The notes under the pieces are model-generated. The model saw only the letters and a program-made list of their open reading frames with translations, did not search any database and was not told where the DNA came from. Positions 37,043 through 46,620 of a stretch of 64,000 nt of DNA are shown one piece after another; within the stretch, counting starts at the first letter, position 1, and every line of letters starts with the position of its first letter. The position numbers and the translations under genes were made by a program. The stretch comes from Clostridium bornimense. GTDB taxonomy: Bacteria > Bacillota > Clostridia > Clostridiales > Clostridiaceae. The stretch is taken from assembly GCF_000577895.1 (NCBI RefSeq), contig NZ_HG917868.1, forward strand, positions 1,612,001 to 1,676,000, given 5' to 3'.

Positions 37043-38407
37043 CTAGTAACTACTATTACTAGAATTAGTACTAGTACTACTATTACTACTAGTATCTATA
37101 ACTTTTTCTTTAAGAGTATAATTATTTATTATATCAATACTATTATTACCTAAAGTTACTACTATATCATATTTCGTATCTTCTGATTTTTCATTATGAT
37201 TTATAACATTTGTCAAGAAATCATCTTTTATAACATTATCATACTTTTCATCTATTCCATAAACATCTAAAGAAGTATTTTCTACAACTTCTTCAGAATT
37301 ATTTTCTATATTAACATTGTACTTATTATATGAATAATCATTAACTAATATAGTTTTAAGCTTATCTCCTATACCTGAATCTGAAGATTTATTTATAATC
37401 TTCACATTCTTATCATACCTACTAAAAAATTGTTTTCCATTTAAAGCTTGTAAAATATCTCTATTCCATTCTGGATAATATATGAAATAAGATGCTTCTC
37501 CTGGCTCCCATGGAGGTGTATCCCCTCTAAGTGTAGCAAATTCAACTTTATCAACACCCAACTTTGCAAAATTCAATGCATATTTCAATATATAGTCTCC
37601 ATCCATATTAGTATATAGAACATTGCTAAGAGACTGTAATAATACTGGTATTTTAGTAACTATGCTTGGAGATGCTACTTTTTCAATAAAAGCTTTAATA
37701 AATACAACTTGATTATCAATTCTACCTAAATCTCCGCCATCTTTTTCATTGGCTATTCCTTCATTATTTTTTCTCCATCTAAAAAACTCTTCTGCCTTTT
37801 GTCCATCTAAAGTCACTACATCACCTTTTGTGAAGTTAATATGTAGATCTTGAACTGGATCATCGTATATCATAGTTTGAGGTATCGTAACAGTTACCCC
37901 ACCTATAGCATCAATCATTTCATGAAATCCACTATAATCTATTTTCATATAGTAATTAATATTTATTCCTAATAATTCTTCAACTGTTTCTTCTAAATCT
38001 TGTATTCCTGAGTTATGCAAATCTCCATATGCATGAACCTCTGTAATCTTAATATAACAATTCTGTCTTTTACTATATACCTTGGTATCTCTAGGTATAG
38101 AAATCACTGTCATCTGATCTAACGATGGTTCATAATGTGCAACCATAATTGTATCTGTTCTCTGAGGATTAGATGCTGATCCACTTTCCTCACCTGGAGT
38201 TCCTATATCAACACCAGTAATAAGAATATTTACCGGATCAGTTATCTTCGGGATTTCTTCTTCTTTCTTAGTCTCAGACGATCCATATACATCACTTTTA
38301 AATATAAAACCTGAATAAAGATATGTCACTGCAGATCCAATACTACCTGTTATCACCATCATCATAACTAAGATATTTCTTAATATTCTTCCCCATTTAT
38401 TATTCAT
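37043..38407 (-). CDS. LCP (LytR-CpsA-Psr) family protein
   Basis: Protein of 454 residues with a membrane anchor (about 11-34) and an extracytoplasmic LCP domain: VNILITGVDIGT, RTDTIMVAHYEPS, VISIPRDTKVYS, and GRIDNQVVFIKAFIEK. LCP proteins transfer wall polymers to peptidoglycan using polyprenyl-phosphate substrates. Residues about 350-440 form an LytR_C-like domain, and the last 15 residues are almost only Ser, Thr and Asn. It lies downstream of the NadD-YqeK fusion gene; rsfS, usual in this cluster, is missing. Confidence 0.92.
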   Translation of the reverse strand: MNNKWGRILRNILVMMMVITGSIGSAVTYLYSGFIFKSDVYGSSETKKEEEIPKITDPVNILITGVDIGTPGEESGSASNPQRTDTIMVAHYEPSLDQMTVISIPRDTKVYSKRQNCYIKITEVHAYGDLHNSGIQDLEETVEELLGININYYMKIDYSGFHEMIDAIGGVTVTIPQTMIYDDPVQDLHINFTKGDVVTLDGQKAEEFFRWRKNNEGIANEKDGGDLGRIDNQVVFIKAFIEKVASPSIVTKIPVLLQSLSNVLYTNMDGDYILKYALNFAKLGVDKVEFATLRGDTPPWEPGEASYFIYYPEWNRDILQALNGKQFFSRYDKNVKIINKSSDSGIGDKLKTILVNDYSYNKYNVNIENNSEEVVENTSLDVYGIDEKYDNVIKDDFLTNVINHNEKSEDTKYDIVVTLGNNSIDIINNYTLKEKVIDTSSNSSTSTNSSNSSY

Positions 38408-38418
38408 TTAATACACAC

Positions 38419-39594
38419 CTACTTTGTATTCATAATTAGATAATTCCTAGCCTCTATTGTACTTTTATGTATAATACTTCCTTTGCTTATCAAAAACTCT
38501 ATTGTATTATTTATAGCTTTAATCAAAGCTTCATCAATATTTTTATCATATGCTAATACTCTAACTTCCTGAATTTTTTCAAAAGTTCTTCCTGGCTCAA
38601 TATAATCAGCTAAATAAATTATTTTTTCTAGAGCTGTCATATTTCTTCTGCCTGTAGTGTGATACTTAATTGCATTTAAAATATCTTCATCATTAATATT
38701 AAATTCTTCCTTAGCTATTATAGCAGCTGCATAAGCATGCCATATAGGTTTACTATTTAAATCATCTTCAGTAAAAATCATATTCCCTTTTTCACAAATT
38801 TCTTTTAATTCATCATAACTGATATTTTTGGCACAATCATGAGCCAATGCTGCAATCTCAGCTTTTTCCTCATCTATACCATATAATAATGCTAATTTTT
38901 TCGCCTCATCTACTACCCTTATTGTATGATCATATCTATCTGAATTTAGGGTATCCTTTAATGCATTTTTTATTTTTTCTTTTAATATAAGCGTATCCCC
39001 CTTTTCATAAAGTCTAAACTTTTTTATATATTTTCTTACATATGAAGGTAATAAAAAAGAAACTTCCCTATTTTGATATATAGATTTTCTAATAAATGTA
39101 GAAGATATATCTATAACTTTATTATCAAGTAATATTATATCTGTATTGTATTTTTTTTCAATAACATCTTTATACTCCTTTAGTCTATTTACATTATTAT
39201 CTGTTCTTTTAAAAACAACTAAAGTTGCATAATTCAATACTTTATCTGGATTTTTCCATTTTTCAATATTTAATAAACAATCTTCTCCGACTATAAAATA
39301 CCACTCAGTATTTTTTTCTATATTTCTGAAATATTCTAAAGTTTCAAAAGTATAACTTTTATCTTCTTTTTCAATCTCATAAGTACTTAAAGATAATTTA
39401 TCATATTTATCTATTGTTCCTTTTATCATATTAACTCTATGATAATTACTAGTTATATTTTTTTTATGAGGAGGATTTCCTGTAGGCACAAATATCACTT
39501 CATCTAAATCAAGCAGATACAATGCTTCAAAAGCTATATTTAAATGTCCTATATGCAACGGATCAAAAGTTCCTCCAAATATAGCTTTTTTCAT
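38419..39594 (-). CDS. nadD: Fusion of nicotinate-nucleotide adenylyltransferase (NadD) and YqeK
   Basis: Protein of 391 residues from the ATG at 39594 (MKKAIFGGTFDPLHIGHLN), a better start than the ATG 9 bases upstream. Residues 1-200 are NadD with HIGH (about 15-18) and ISSTFIRKS near the domain end; NadD makes deamido-NAD from nicotinate mononucleotide. Residues about 205-391 are a YqeK-type HD hydrolase: RYDHTIRVVDEA, LAHDCAKNI and IKYHTTGRRNM; YqeK cleaves diadenosine tetraphosphate symmetrically. In Bacillus these are two adjacent genes. The next genes are an LCP protein (downstream) and yhbY (upstream). No frameshift separates the two halves. Confidence 0.93.
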   Translation of the reverse strand: MKKAIFGGTFDPLHIGHLNIAFEALYLLDLDEVIFVPTGNPPHKKNITSNYHRVNMIKGTIDKYDKLSLSTYEIEKEDKSYTFETLEYFRNIEKNTEWYFIVGEDCLLNIEKWKNPDKVLNYATLVVFKRTDNNVNRLKEYKDVIEKKYNTDIILLDNKVIDISSTFIRKSIYQNREVSFLLPSYVRKYIKKFRLYEKGDTLILKEKIKNALKDTLNSDRYDHTIRVVDEAKKLALLYGIDEEKAEIAALAHDCAKNISYDELKEICEKGNMIFTEDDLNSKPIWHAYAAAIIAKEEFNINDEDILNAIKYHTTGRRNMTALEKIIYLADYIEPGRTFEKIQEVRVLAYDKNIDEALIKAINNTIEFLISKGSIIHKSTIEARNYLIMNTK

Positions 39595-39629
39595 ATTAAT
39601 CACTCCTCACTAAAACAAATTCCTCTATA

Positions 39630-39920
39630 TTATGGCAATTCAATTACAGGTTTCTTTGAACTTTTCTTATAAAGTACTATCTTTTTCCCTATAGCTTGAA
39701 CTCCATCACATTTTAATTTTTTACAAATTTCATCACTAGCTTCTCTAGCTCCATAGTCAGAATTATTTAATATAGAAATTTTAATTAACTCTCTAGCCTC
39801 TAATGCTGATTCTATAGCTTTTAACATATTATCATCTATACCACCCTTACCAATTTGAAATATAGGTGTTATGTTATTAGATAATGATCTTAAATAACTT
39901 CTTTGCTTACTTGTTATCAT
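39630..39920 (-). CDS. yhbY: YhbY family RNA-binding protein
   Basis: Protein of 96 residues, one CRM domain: LRSLSNNITPIFQIGKGGI with the GxxG motif, EARELIKISILNN and AIGKKIVLYKKS. The family associates with pre-50S particles. Placed between obg and the nadD fusion as in many Firmicutes. RBS GGAGG. Confidence 0.94.
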   Translation of the reverse strand: MITSKQRSYLRSLSNNITPIFQIGKGGIDDNMLKAIESALEARELIKISILNNSDYGAREASDEICKKLKCDGVQAIGKKIVLYKKSSKKPVIELP

Positions 39921-39928
39921 ATTGCCTC

Positions 39929-41218
39929 CTATAATAGATATTCAAATTCAAAATCATTCAATCTTACCATATCTCCATCTTTGATTCCCATTTCTCTAAG
40001 TTCAGTCATAATACCTTTTTTCATTAAAACCTTATGGAAATATCTTAAAGAGTCTGGATCATGAATATTAACTGCTAATAATAATCTATCTACAAAAGTA
40101 CCCTCTATTATATATACTTTATTATCTTCTTCGTAATCTTCTACTCTTATTTCATAAGTAAATCTCTTTTCTTCTGGAATATACATTTCATCTTCACTTA
40201 TTTCTAAATCTACAACAGGTATTTTAGATAATTCCTCAGCTGCTACTTTTATAAGTTCTTCTACACCTGACATTGTTGCCGCAGAAATCTTAAATACTTT
40301 ATCATATCCCATTTCTTTAAGTTTTTCTTTGAAGTTTATAAACACTTCTTCATCATATAACATATCACTCTTATTTGCAGCTATAATTTGTGGTCTATCC
40401 CATAGCTTAATAGAATATTTTTTTAGTTCTTCATTTATTTTAATAAAGTCATCAATTGGATCTCTTCCTTCAATACCACTAATATCTACAACATGAATCA
40501 ATAATCTTGTTCTTTCTATATGTCTTAAAAACTCTAGTCCTAAGCCTACACCTTCTGAAGCTCCTTCAATAATTCCTGGAATATCAGCTATAACAAAAGG
40601 ATTTATTCCTGGAAGTGCCACTACTCCTAAATTAGGTTTTAATGTGGTAAAATGATAATTTGCTATTTTAGGTTTTGCTTTACTTATAGTAGATAACAAA
40701 GTAGATTTACCTACATTAGGGAATCCAAGTAGTCCAACATCCGCTAATAGTTTTAATTCTAATCTTATGAACATTTCTTCGCCTGGCATACCTGGTTCTG
40801 CAAAATGAGGTGCTTGCCTAGTTGGTGTAACAAAGTGTACATTTCCTTTTCCACCCTTACCACCTTTACATACAATACATCTATCTCCCGGGTGAGCTAA
40901 ATCTGCTATTATCTTATTACTTTCTTCTTCTCTTACTACTGTTCCCATTGGCACTTTTATGATTAAGTCTTCACCTTTTCTACCAAAACATTTAGATGTT
41001 CCACCATCTTGACCTCTCTCAGCAGAATATTTTCTCTTGTATGTAAAATCTAGTAATGTTGTCATATTAGTATCTACCTCTAATACTATACTTCCACCAT
41101 TACCACCATCGCCTCCATCTGGCCCTCCAAGTGGAACATACTTTTCTCTTCTGAAAGAAATTGCACCATTACCACCATCGCCTGACTTAACAAAGATCCT
41201 TGCTTTATCTATAAACAA
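39929..41218 (-). CDS. obg: GTPase Obg/CgtA
   Basis: Protein of 429 residues with the Gly-rich Obg fold (about 1-158, [12 protein letters not shown]), the GTPase domain with [11 protein letters not shown] and DIPGIIEGA and NKSD, and a C-terminal OCT domain (about 350-429). Obg controls late 50S assembly and, in Bacillus, sporulation and stress responses. Gene order rplU-prp-rpmA-obg is conserved. RBS AGAGAGG. Confidence 0.97.
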   Translation of the reverse strand: MFIDKARIFVKSGDGGNGAISFRREKYVPLGGPDGGDGGNGGSIVLEVDTNMTTLLDFTYKRKYSAERGQDGGTSKCFGRKGEDLIIKVPMGTVVREEESNKIIADLAHPGDRCIVCKGGKGGKGNVHFVTPTRQAPHFAEPGMPGEEMFIRLELKLLADVGLLGFPNVGKSTLLSTISKAKPKIANYHFTTLKPNLGVVALPGINPFVIADIPGIIEGASEGVGLGLEFLRHIERTRLLIHVVDISGIEGRDPIDDFIKINEELKKYSIKLWDRPQIIAANKSDMLYDEEVFINFKEKLKEMGYDKVFKISAATMSGVEELIKVAAEELSKIPVVDLEISEDEMYIPEEKRFTYEIRVEDYEEDNKVYIIEGTFVDRLLLAVNIHDPDSLRYFHKVLMKKGIMTELREMGIKDGDMVRLNDFEFEYLL

Positions 41219-41308
41219 ATTAAGTCACCTCTCTTTTATTAGTATTTCTTTTAATATTATTATCTTTTACTAGTCTATTTATCACATTAGTTATTTAATC
41301 TCTTAAAG

Positions 41309-41337
41309 AAAAAGACATCCTAAAAGGATGCCTTTTT
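41309..41337 (-). terminator. Intrinsic terminator after rpmA
   Basis: Hairpin with AAAAAGaCATCC and GGATGcCTTTTT arms and a 5-base loop directly after the rpmA stop. It likely partly separates ribosomal protein genes from obg. Confidence 0.85.
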
Positions 41338-41338
41338 G

Positions 41339-41641
41339 TTATTCGTTAATTGCTTCTTCTACAGCGATTGGATATACGCTTGCTTTTTTCTTATCTCTAC
41401 CCATTCTTTCGTATCTAACTATACCGTCAACCTTAGCAAATAAAGTGTCATCTCCACCTTTACCAACGTTTGTACCTGGGTGAATCTTAGTTCCTCTTTG
41501 TCTAACTAATATGTTACCAGCTAAAACAAATTCTCCATCAGCGCATTTAGTTCCTAATCTCTTTGATTCAGAATCTCTACCGTTCTTTGAGCTACCTACC
41601 CCTTTTTTGTGAGCAAATAACTGAAGGTCAATGATAAACAT
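41339..41641 (-). CDS. rpmA: Ribosomal protein bL27 with cleavable N-terminal extension
   Basis: Protein of 100 residues. The sequence starts [10 protein letters not shown] then [20 protein letters not shown]. The nine or ten residues before HKKG are the Firmicutes-type extension that Prp removes after the Phe-Ala pair so that the mature L27 N-terminus can reach the peptidyl-transferase centre. The gene for Prp lies directly next to it on the same transcript. RBS GGAGG. Confidence 0.97.
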   Translation of the reverse strand: MFIIDLQLFAHKKGVGSSKNGRDSESKRLGTKCADGEFVLAGNILVRQRGTKIHPGTNVGKGGDDTLFAKVDGIVRYERMGRDKKKASVYPIAVEEAINE

Positions 41642-41645
41642 TCCA

Positions 41646-41972
41646 CTACACCTCCTTTATATGGACATTTACATAGTCTTTATAATTTACTTCTAAACTT
41701 TTTAATGAGACTAGCATTGTTTCCATCAATACTTGACATTTTTCTATCTCTTCATCACTTAAAGAACTTAGAGATATACTCATATGTCCATCACTAAAAT
41801 CATAAGGTGCATCTATCTTTAATATCTCTGTAACACCATTAATAACAGCGCCTGAAAGCACTGAAACAGCGCTACATACTATATCGCGTCCAGATTCATC
41901 GAATCCCGCATGCCCACTTATGTTGAAAGAAATTAATTTGTCACAATGCTTTTGAAAATCAATCTTAATCAT
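41646..41972 (-). CDS. prp: Ribosomal-processing cysteine protease Prp
   Basis: Protein of 108 residues. The catalytic His21 and Cys33 are visible in [20 protein letters not shown], matching the Prp (YsxB) family. Prp cleaves the N-terminal extension of L27, present in the next gene. The gene lies between rplU and rpmA, 2 and 4 bases from its neighbours, the conserved Firmicutes position. Confidence 0.96.
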   Translation of the reverse strand: MIKIDFQKHCDKLISFNISGHAGFDESGRDIVCSAVSVLSGAVINGVTEILKIDAPYDFSDGHMSISLSSLSDEEIEKCQVLMETMLVSLKSLEVNYKDYVNVHIKEV

Positions 41973-41974
41973 AA

Positions 41975-42286
41975 TTAAGCTTCGATTTTTTCAATAACTA
42001 ATTTAGTGTAAGGTTGTCTATGACCTTGTTTCTTTCTATAATCCTTTTTAGGCTTATATTTGAAAACAATAATCTTCTTTGCCTTATCTTGAGCAACAAC
42101 CTTAGCAACAACTTTAGCTCCTTCAACAACAGGCTTTCCAACCTTGATTTCTCCATCCTTGCTAACTGCAAGAACTTTGTCAAGTTCAACTGTAGAACCA
42201 ACCTCTGCTTCTAATTTTTCAACAAAGATTGTGTTTCCTTCTTCAACTTTATACTGTTTTCCACCAGTAACAACAACTGCGTACAT
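41975..42286 (-). CDS. rplU: Ribosomal protein bL21
   Basis: Protein of 103 residues from the ATG at 42286 ([18 protein letters not shown]), with AGGAGGTG upstream; the ATG 9 bases before overlaps the spacing region. Ends [19 protein letters not shown], typical of bL21, a 50S protein contacting 23S rRNA. First gene of rplU-prp-rpmA. A probable L21 leader precedes it, suggesting autogenous control. Confidence 0.97.
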   Translation of the reverse strand: MYAVVVTGGKQYKVEEGNTIFVEKLEAEVGSTVELDKVLAVSKDGEIKVGKPVVEGAKVVAKVVAQDKAKKIIVFKYKPKKDYRKKQGHRQPYTKLVIEKIEA

Positions 42287-42358
42287 TAAATACACCTCCT
42301 CTATCCAGTCTCGCCATAAAGGTACATAAATGTTTCAACCTTTTCTGTGCGGTCTACA
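42287..42358 (-). ncRNA. Probable L21 leader (ribosomal protein autoregulatory RNA)
   Basis: Between the promoter and rplU the minus-strand transcript contains GTTTGTAGACCGCAC, AAAGGTTGAAACAT...ACCTTTATGG and GACTGGATAGAGGAGGTG. These words and their position fit the Firmicutes L21 leader family as I remember it; AAAGGT and ACCTTT can pair. Not checked against a covariance model. Confidence 0.6.
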
Positions 42359-42364
42359 AACGAT

Positions 42365-42393
42365 ATTCTAACATAACTTTTATATCTTGTAAA
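42365..42393 (-). promoter_or_regulatory. Promoter of rplU-prp-rpmA
   Basis: Minus strand: TTTACA, 17-base spacer, TAGAAT with an extended TGT before the -10. It sits just after the rng stop. Confidence 0.8.
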
Positions 42394-42398
42394 GAATT

Positions 42399-43838
42399 TT
42401 ACTTCGTTATTTTAAATTCTTCTAGTTTTTTTCTCATATTTTCAAAGATTATAGGTTCTACTTTATATGTATCAATTTCATTTGTATATGTGATATATAT
42501 ATCACACTCTATCTCCCTATACTCATCAATTAATAATTGTTTTTTATTTTCAATAACATCTTTATATGCTTTATTTATCGCAATATGAAATTTTCTAACC
42601 GTATATTCCTTCATTTGCCTTACTATTTCATTTCTCATAAGCATTTTTAAATATGAAAATTTTAAAATAGTTCCCTTACCATGACAAATAGTGCATCTTT
42701 CATCTATATATTCCAAAATAGACTTACCTTTTTTCATTCTGCTTATATGTACAATATTTAATTCATTAAAATTTACTATAGAGAATTTATTATCATCCTC
42801 ATGCAAATATTTTTTTAGAATATCTATAATATTTTTTTTATATGTTTTTGAGTTCATATTTATAAAATCAATAGCTATAATTCCACTTATATTTCTAAGT
42901 AAAATTTGTCTTACTATCTCTTTTGCAGCTTCTACATTAGTATCAAAAATTGTTTTCTCTGCATTTTTACCTTTTATATTTTTCCCAGTGTTTACATCTA
43001 TCACTGTCATTGCTTCTGTTCTATCAATTACTATATCTCCACCGCATGGCAATTTCACTTTCTTATTTCTTAACTTTAATATCTCGTTTTCTATTCCATA
43101 CTTTTCAAATATAGGTATATTTTCTTCATAATAATTGATATCATATTTTTTATTCATTTGCAAAAATTTCATTTCAATTATTCTATTGTAGTCATTAATA
43201 TTATTTAATGTTATTTTTATATCATCTTCTACAATATTTCTTAATACCTTACCAATAGTTCCTCCTCCATCATATATTTTTGATGGTTTTAAAGAAAATT
43301 GTCCCTTCTTAAGTATATTTAAATAAGTATCATATAATAAACCTATTTCTTCATTAATATCACTAACTGATACTCCTATGGCTTTTGTTCTTATTATTAC
43401 ACCTATATCTTTTGGTTTTAATATTCCTTGTACTATATTAACTTTATTTTCTTCATTATCAATCTTTGAAGAAAATCTTAATTTATCTGAAGAAGAATCT
43501 AGAACTATATATTTCCCTTGGATAGAAAGCATATTAGTAACTTTAGGCCCCTTATCTCTAGTCCCCTCTTTTAATATCTCTACTATAACTTCATCTCCAT
43601 TTTTAATTTCATTATTGTTAAACTTATCATCTATGTACATATAAGCATTTTTTTTAAATCCTATATCAATAAATGCACTTCTTAAATTTGGTATAACTTT
43701 TTTAACTATTCCTTTATATATCTCACCTTGTATAGGCTCTTTTTCCTCTTCTTCAATATATAACTTTTCTAGTTTTCCTTTATTCTTTATAGCTATTCTA
43801 AGTATATCTTTATCCCTATCTATAAATAATTCTTTCAT
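42399..43838 (-). CDS. rng: Ribonuclease G/E family endoribonuclease
   Basis: Protein of 479 residues from the ATG at 43838 (MKELFIDRDKDILRIAIKN), with GAAGGG upstream. An S1 domain (about 35-115), a 5'-sensor/RNase H-like region and the DNase I-like catalytic part with VIDVNTGKNIKGKNAEKTI and IAIDFINM follow. The zinc link ERCTICHGKGT is present. No long C-terminal scaffold, so RNase G-like. It cleaves AU-rich single-stranded RNA and processes 16S rRNA precursors in other bacteria. It lies directly downstream of a terminator at 43857-43906, so it needs its own promoter or readthrough. Confidence 0.94.
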   Translation of the reverse strand: MKELFIDRDKDILRIAIKNKGKLEKLYIEEEEKEPIQGEIYKGIVKKVIPNLRSAFIDIGFKKNAYMYIDDKFNNNEIKNGDEVIVEILKEGTRDKGPKVTNMLSIQGKYIVLDSSSDKLRFSSKIDNEENKVNIVQGILKPKDIGVIIRTKAIGVSVSDINEEIGLLYDTYLNILKKGQFSLKPSKIYDGGGTIGKVLRNIVEDDIKITLNNINDYNRIIEMKFLQMNKKYDINYYEENIPIFEKYGIENEILKLRNKKVKLPCGGDIVIDRTEAMTVIDVNTGKNIKGKNAEKTIFDTNVEAAKEIVRQILLRNISGIIAIDFINMNSKTYKKNIIDILKKYLHEDDNKFSIVNFNELNIVHISRMKKGKSILEYIDERCTICHGKGTILKFSYLKMLMRNEIVRQMKEYTVRKFHIAINKAYKDVIENKKQLLIDEYREIECDIYITYTNEIDTYKVEPIIFENMRKKLEEFKITK

Positions 43839-43856
43839 ATTTTTCCCTTCTACACT

Positions 43857-43906
43857 AAAAAGAGCCATCGCATTAACGATTTAAATTCGTAAGCGATAGC
43901 TCTTTT
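43857..43906 (-). terminator. Intrinsic terminator upstream of rng
   Basis: Minus strand: AAAAGAGCTATCGC and GCGATGGCTCTTTTT enclose an inner ACGAATTTAAATCGT pair; T-run follows. It ends the radical-SAM transcript only about 20 bases before the rng start. Confidence 0.88.
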
Positions 43907-43912
43907 AATTTT

Positions 43913-43937
43913 AATTGTGAATTATGCTTTGTGAATT
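43913..43937. repeat. Repeat fragment B (end of element A type)
   Basis: AATTGTGAATTATGCTTTG and the following GTGAATT match the left end of element A at 24946-24981 in reverse orientation with a few changes. Only the end is present; no full element. Confidence 0.5.
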
Positions 43938-44004
43938 ACCAATTATATAAACGAAACTGAGACATACATTTATATGATTTATTATGCAACAGTTCCTTTA
44001 TACT

Positions 44005-44709
44005 TTAAACTATCGCTTTATTTAATGGAACTAACTTTTTATTTTTCATACCATACAACTCTAATCTTCTTATTTCTATAAAAGCATCACTTACTGCATT
44101 TGACGTGTTTTCTTTTATAAAGTTACCTAAAAGATCTGCTGAAAGATTTTCTCTTGAACCACATGCCACTATAGTTTCTATAGTTAATAAATTATTTTCA
44201 ATAGTATATTCAAATTCTTTAATCATTGGCTTTATATCTACAAGTTTTTCGCCTTTTTTACTTTTCTTTATCGTTTGCCAATTTTCTTTTAAATATAAAT
44301 CTTGTAGTTCATCTTTTAATAAAATATCATCATTATACTTTATCTTTATAATATATTTAGCTCCTTCAACTGCTGCCATAGCTGTCGGTGGCTTTTTGGT
44401 GTTTTCTTTTTCAACAATCATCTTAGCATCTAGAAACTTTATTCCACTAGGAGCGGCCATATTTAACTTATCAATAACAGTTTTTTCAGAAATAATCTCT
44501 TCCAGTTCAATATCTAAATACTCTGAATCTGAATATACCCCAACTGATAATGGTTGAGCAATTGACATTATCATATGAGGATTAAATCCTTTTGAATATT
44601 TTGCTTTTATTCCACTTCTTCTAACAGTTCTATGAATTGTTCTCATTAAATCTAAATGAGATATGAACTTTATATTACTTTCCTTAGTAAATTTAATTAA
44701 ATAACGCAC
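44005..44709 (-). CDS. TIGR03936 family radical-SAM-associated protein
   Basis: Protein of 234 residues from a GTG at 44709 (MRYLIKFTKESNIKFISHLD), the family's usual start; a longer ATG frame exists but overlaps the preceding gene by 62 bases. Conserved parts: HLDLMRTIHRTVRRSGI and YSKGFNPHMIMSIAQPLSVG. The family is always linked to TIGR03960 radical-SAM proteins, fused or adjacent. Function is not established; a role in RNA or cofactor modification is a guess. The start overlaps the end of the radical-SAM gene by 17 bases, so coupling is likely. Confidence 0.85.
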   Translation of the reverse strand: MRYLIKFTKESNIKFISHLDLMRTIHRTVRRSGIKAKYSKGFNPHMIMSIAQPLSVGVYSDSEYLDIELEEIISEKTVIDKLNMAAPSGIKFLDAKMIVEKENTKKPPTAMAAVEGAKYIIKIKYNDDILLKDELQDLYLKENWQTIKKSKKGEKLVDIKPMIKEFEYTIENNLLTIETIVACGSRENLSADLLGNFIKENTSNAVSDAFIEIRRLELYGMKNKKLVPLNKAIV

Positions 44710-46552
44710 CTTCAAAGCACTCTCCCTTCGCAAATGCATTTCTATTAACTCCACATCCTGTACATCCTAATCTACAATCTTGTGTTAATGCAGCTTTTTT
44801 AGCTTTTTCATTTTCTTTCTTCAAATAGTTTTTAGTAACTCCAATTTCAATGAAATCCCATGGTAGTATTTCTTCATAATCACGCTCTCTATGAACGTAG
44901 AATTCTGGATCAACATTACACTCTTTAAATGCTTCCATCCATATATCATAGTTAAAGAATTCAGACCATCCATCTAATCTAGCACCTTTTTCATATGCTT
45001 TTATTATGACATCGCATATTCTTCTATCTCCTCTTGCAATAACTGCTTCCATGTAACTTACAAGAGTCTCATGCCAATTGTATGATATCGCTCTACTTTT
45101 TATTTCTCCTCTTAAAGCTGCAATTTTTTCTCTTACATTTTCTAAATTATCCATTGGCGCCCATTGGAATGGAGTAAATGGCTTTGGTACAAAAATAGAT
45201 GTAGATATAGTAACTTTAAGTCCTCTATTTCTTTCATTCTTCGGAATCTTATAATATTCATCTACGACCTTTTCTCCAAGATGAGCAATTCCTTTAACAT
45301 CCTCAACGGTTTCATATGGTAATCCTACCATAAAGTATAATTTTATAGTACTCCAACCATTTTTAAACGCATCAGAAACAGATGTTAATAAATCCTCTTC
45401 ATTTACACCTTTATTTATAACATCTCTCATCCTTTGACTTCCTGCCTCTGGAGCAAAAGTAAGGCCTGTTTTTCTTACTTTCTGTATTTCATTTATTAAA
45501 TCTACAGAGAACGAATCTATTCTAAGTGAAGGTAATGACACACCAATTTTATCATCTTTATATCTTTCAACCATTGATAAAACTAAATTTTTAACATCTG
45601 AATAATCACAAATTGATAATGATGTTAATGATATCTCTTCATATCCTGTAGCTTTTAATAATTTATCAGCTTGCTTCATAAGTGTCTCTGTTTTCTTTTC
45701 TCTAACTGGTCTATAAATCATACCCGCTTGACAGAATCTACAACCTCTTGTACATCCTCTCATAGTCTCTAACATTATTCTATCATGTACAATTTCTGTA
45801 TAAGGAACTACTAACTTATCTGGATACTCTACATCATTATAGTTATTTATAACTCGTCTTTTAACCGTCTTTGGAACATCTTCATACTTTGGTTTAAATT
45901 CTTTTATTGTATTATCTTCATTATAAGTTACATCATAAAGAGATGGAATATACGTACTTTCTATATGAGAAGCTTCTCTCAAAAATTCTTTTTTACTCAT
46001 CCCTTTAGCTTTACACTTTTTATAACAATCGATAATTTCATTTAAGTGATCTTCTCCTTCCCCTAATGAAAAAATATCTGCTATATCATATAAAGTTTCT
46101 GGATTTGTAGAACATGGTCCACCCATTAAAACTATTGGTTCATCTTCTCCTCTTTCGGAAGCTCTTATTGTAATTCCACCCAAATTTAACATGTTTAATA
46201 TATTAGTATAACTCATCTCATATTGTAATGTAAATGCTACAAAATCAAAGTTATCTATTGAGTCTTTTGTCTCTAAGGTAAATAATTTAATTTCTTTTTC
46301 TCTTAATAGTTTTTCCATGTCATCCCAAGGGGCAAATACTCTTTCACAAAATGTATCTTCTCTTTGATTTAATGTATGATAAAGAATCTTCATCCCTAAA
46401 TGTGACATACCAACTTCATATACATCAGGAAAACAAAATGCAAATCTAATATCAACATTATTTAAATCTTTATTAAAAGAGTTATATTCGCCTCCTATGT
46501 ACCTAGCTGGCTTCTCAACCCTATAAAGAATATCATCATTTATTCTATTCAT
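44693..46552 (-). CDS. TIGR03960 family B12-binding-like radical SAM protein
   Basis: Protein of 619 residues. A B12-binding-like N-terminal domain (about 30-170, with GMSHLGMKILYH and MGGPCSTNPETLYD) precedes the radical-SAM core with CTRGCRFCQAG and MVGLPYETVED. The C-terminal part contains CRLGCTGCGVN, a second Cys cluster. The reaction is unknown; the partner is the next gene. RBS AAGGAGG. Confidence 0.9.
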   Translation of the reverse strand: MNRINDDILYRVEKPARYIGGEYNSFNKDLNNVDIRFAFCFPDVYEVGMSHLGMKILYHTLNQREDTFCERVFAPWDDMEKLLREKEIKLFTLETKDSIDNFDFVAFTLQYEMSYTNILNMLNLGGITIRASERGEDEPIVLMGGPCSTNPETLYDIADIFSLGEGEDHLNEIIDCYKKCKAKGMSKKEFLREASHIESTYIPSLYDVTYNEDNTIKEFKPKYEDVPKTVKRRVINNYNDVEYPDKLVVPYTEIVHDRIMLETMRGCTRGCRFCQAGMIYRPVREKKTETLMKQADKLLKATGYEEISLTSLSICDYSDVKNLVLSMVERYKDDKIGVSLPSLRIDSFSVDLINEIQKVRKTGLTFAPEAGSQRMRDVINKGVNEEDLLTSVSDAFKNGWSTIKLYFMVGLPYETVEDVKGIAHLGEKVVDEYYKIPKNERNRGLKVTISTSIFVPKPFTPFQWAPMDNLENVREKIAALRGEIKSRAISYNWHETLVSYMEAVIARGDRRICDVIIKAYEKGARLDGWSEFFNYDIWMEAFKECNVDPEFYVHRERDYEEILPWDFIEIGVTKNYLKKENEKAKKAALTQDCRLGCTGCGVNRNAFAKGECFEGALFN

Positions 46553-46620
46553 TTTACTCCTCCTTCGCTACGTACATTTATTCTAACATAGGGAATATTC
46601 TTTATCAATGTAATTAAATT

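Noticed and set aside
37043-37090. Tandem ACTAGT/AGTACT-like repetition at the start of the LCP region
   Set aside because: It encodes the Ser/Thr/Asn-rich C-terminal tail of the LCP protein; simple codon repetition rather than a distinct repeat.
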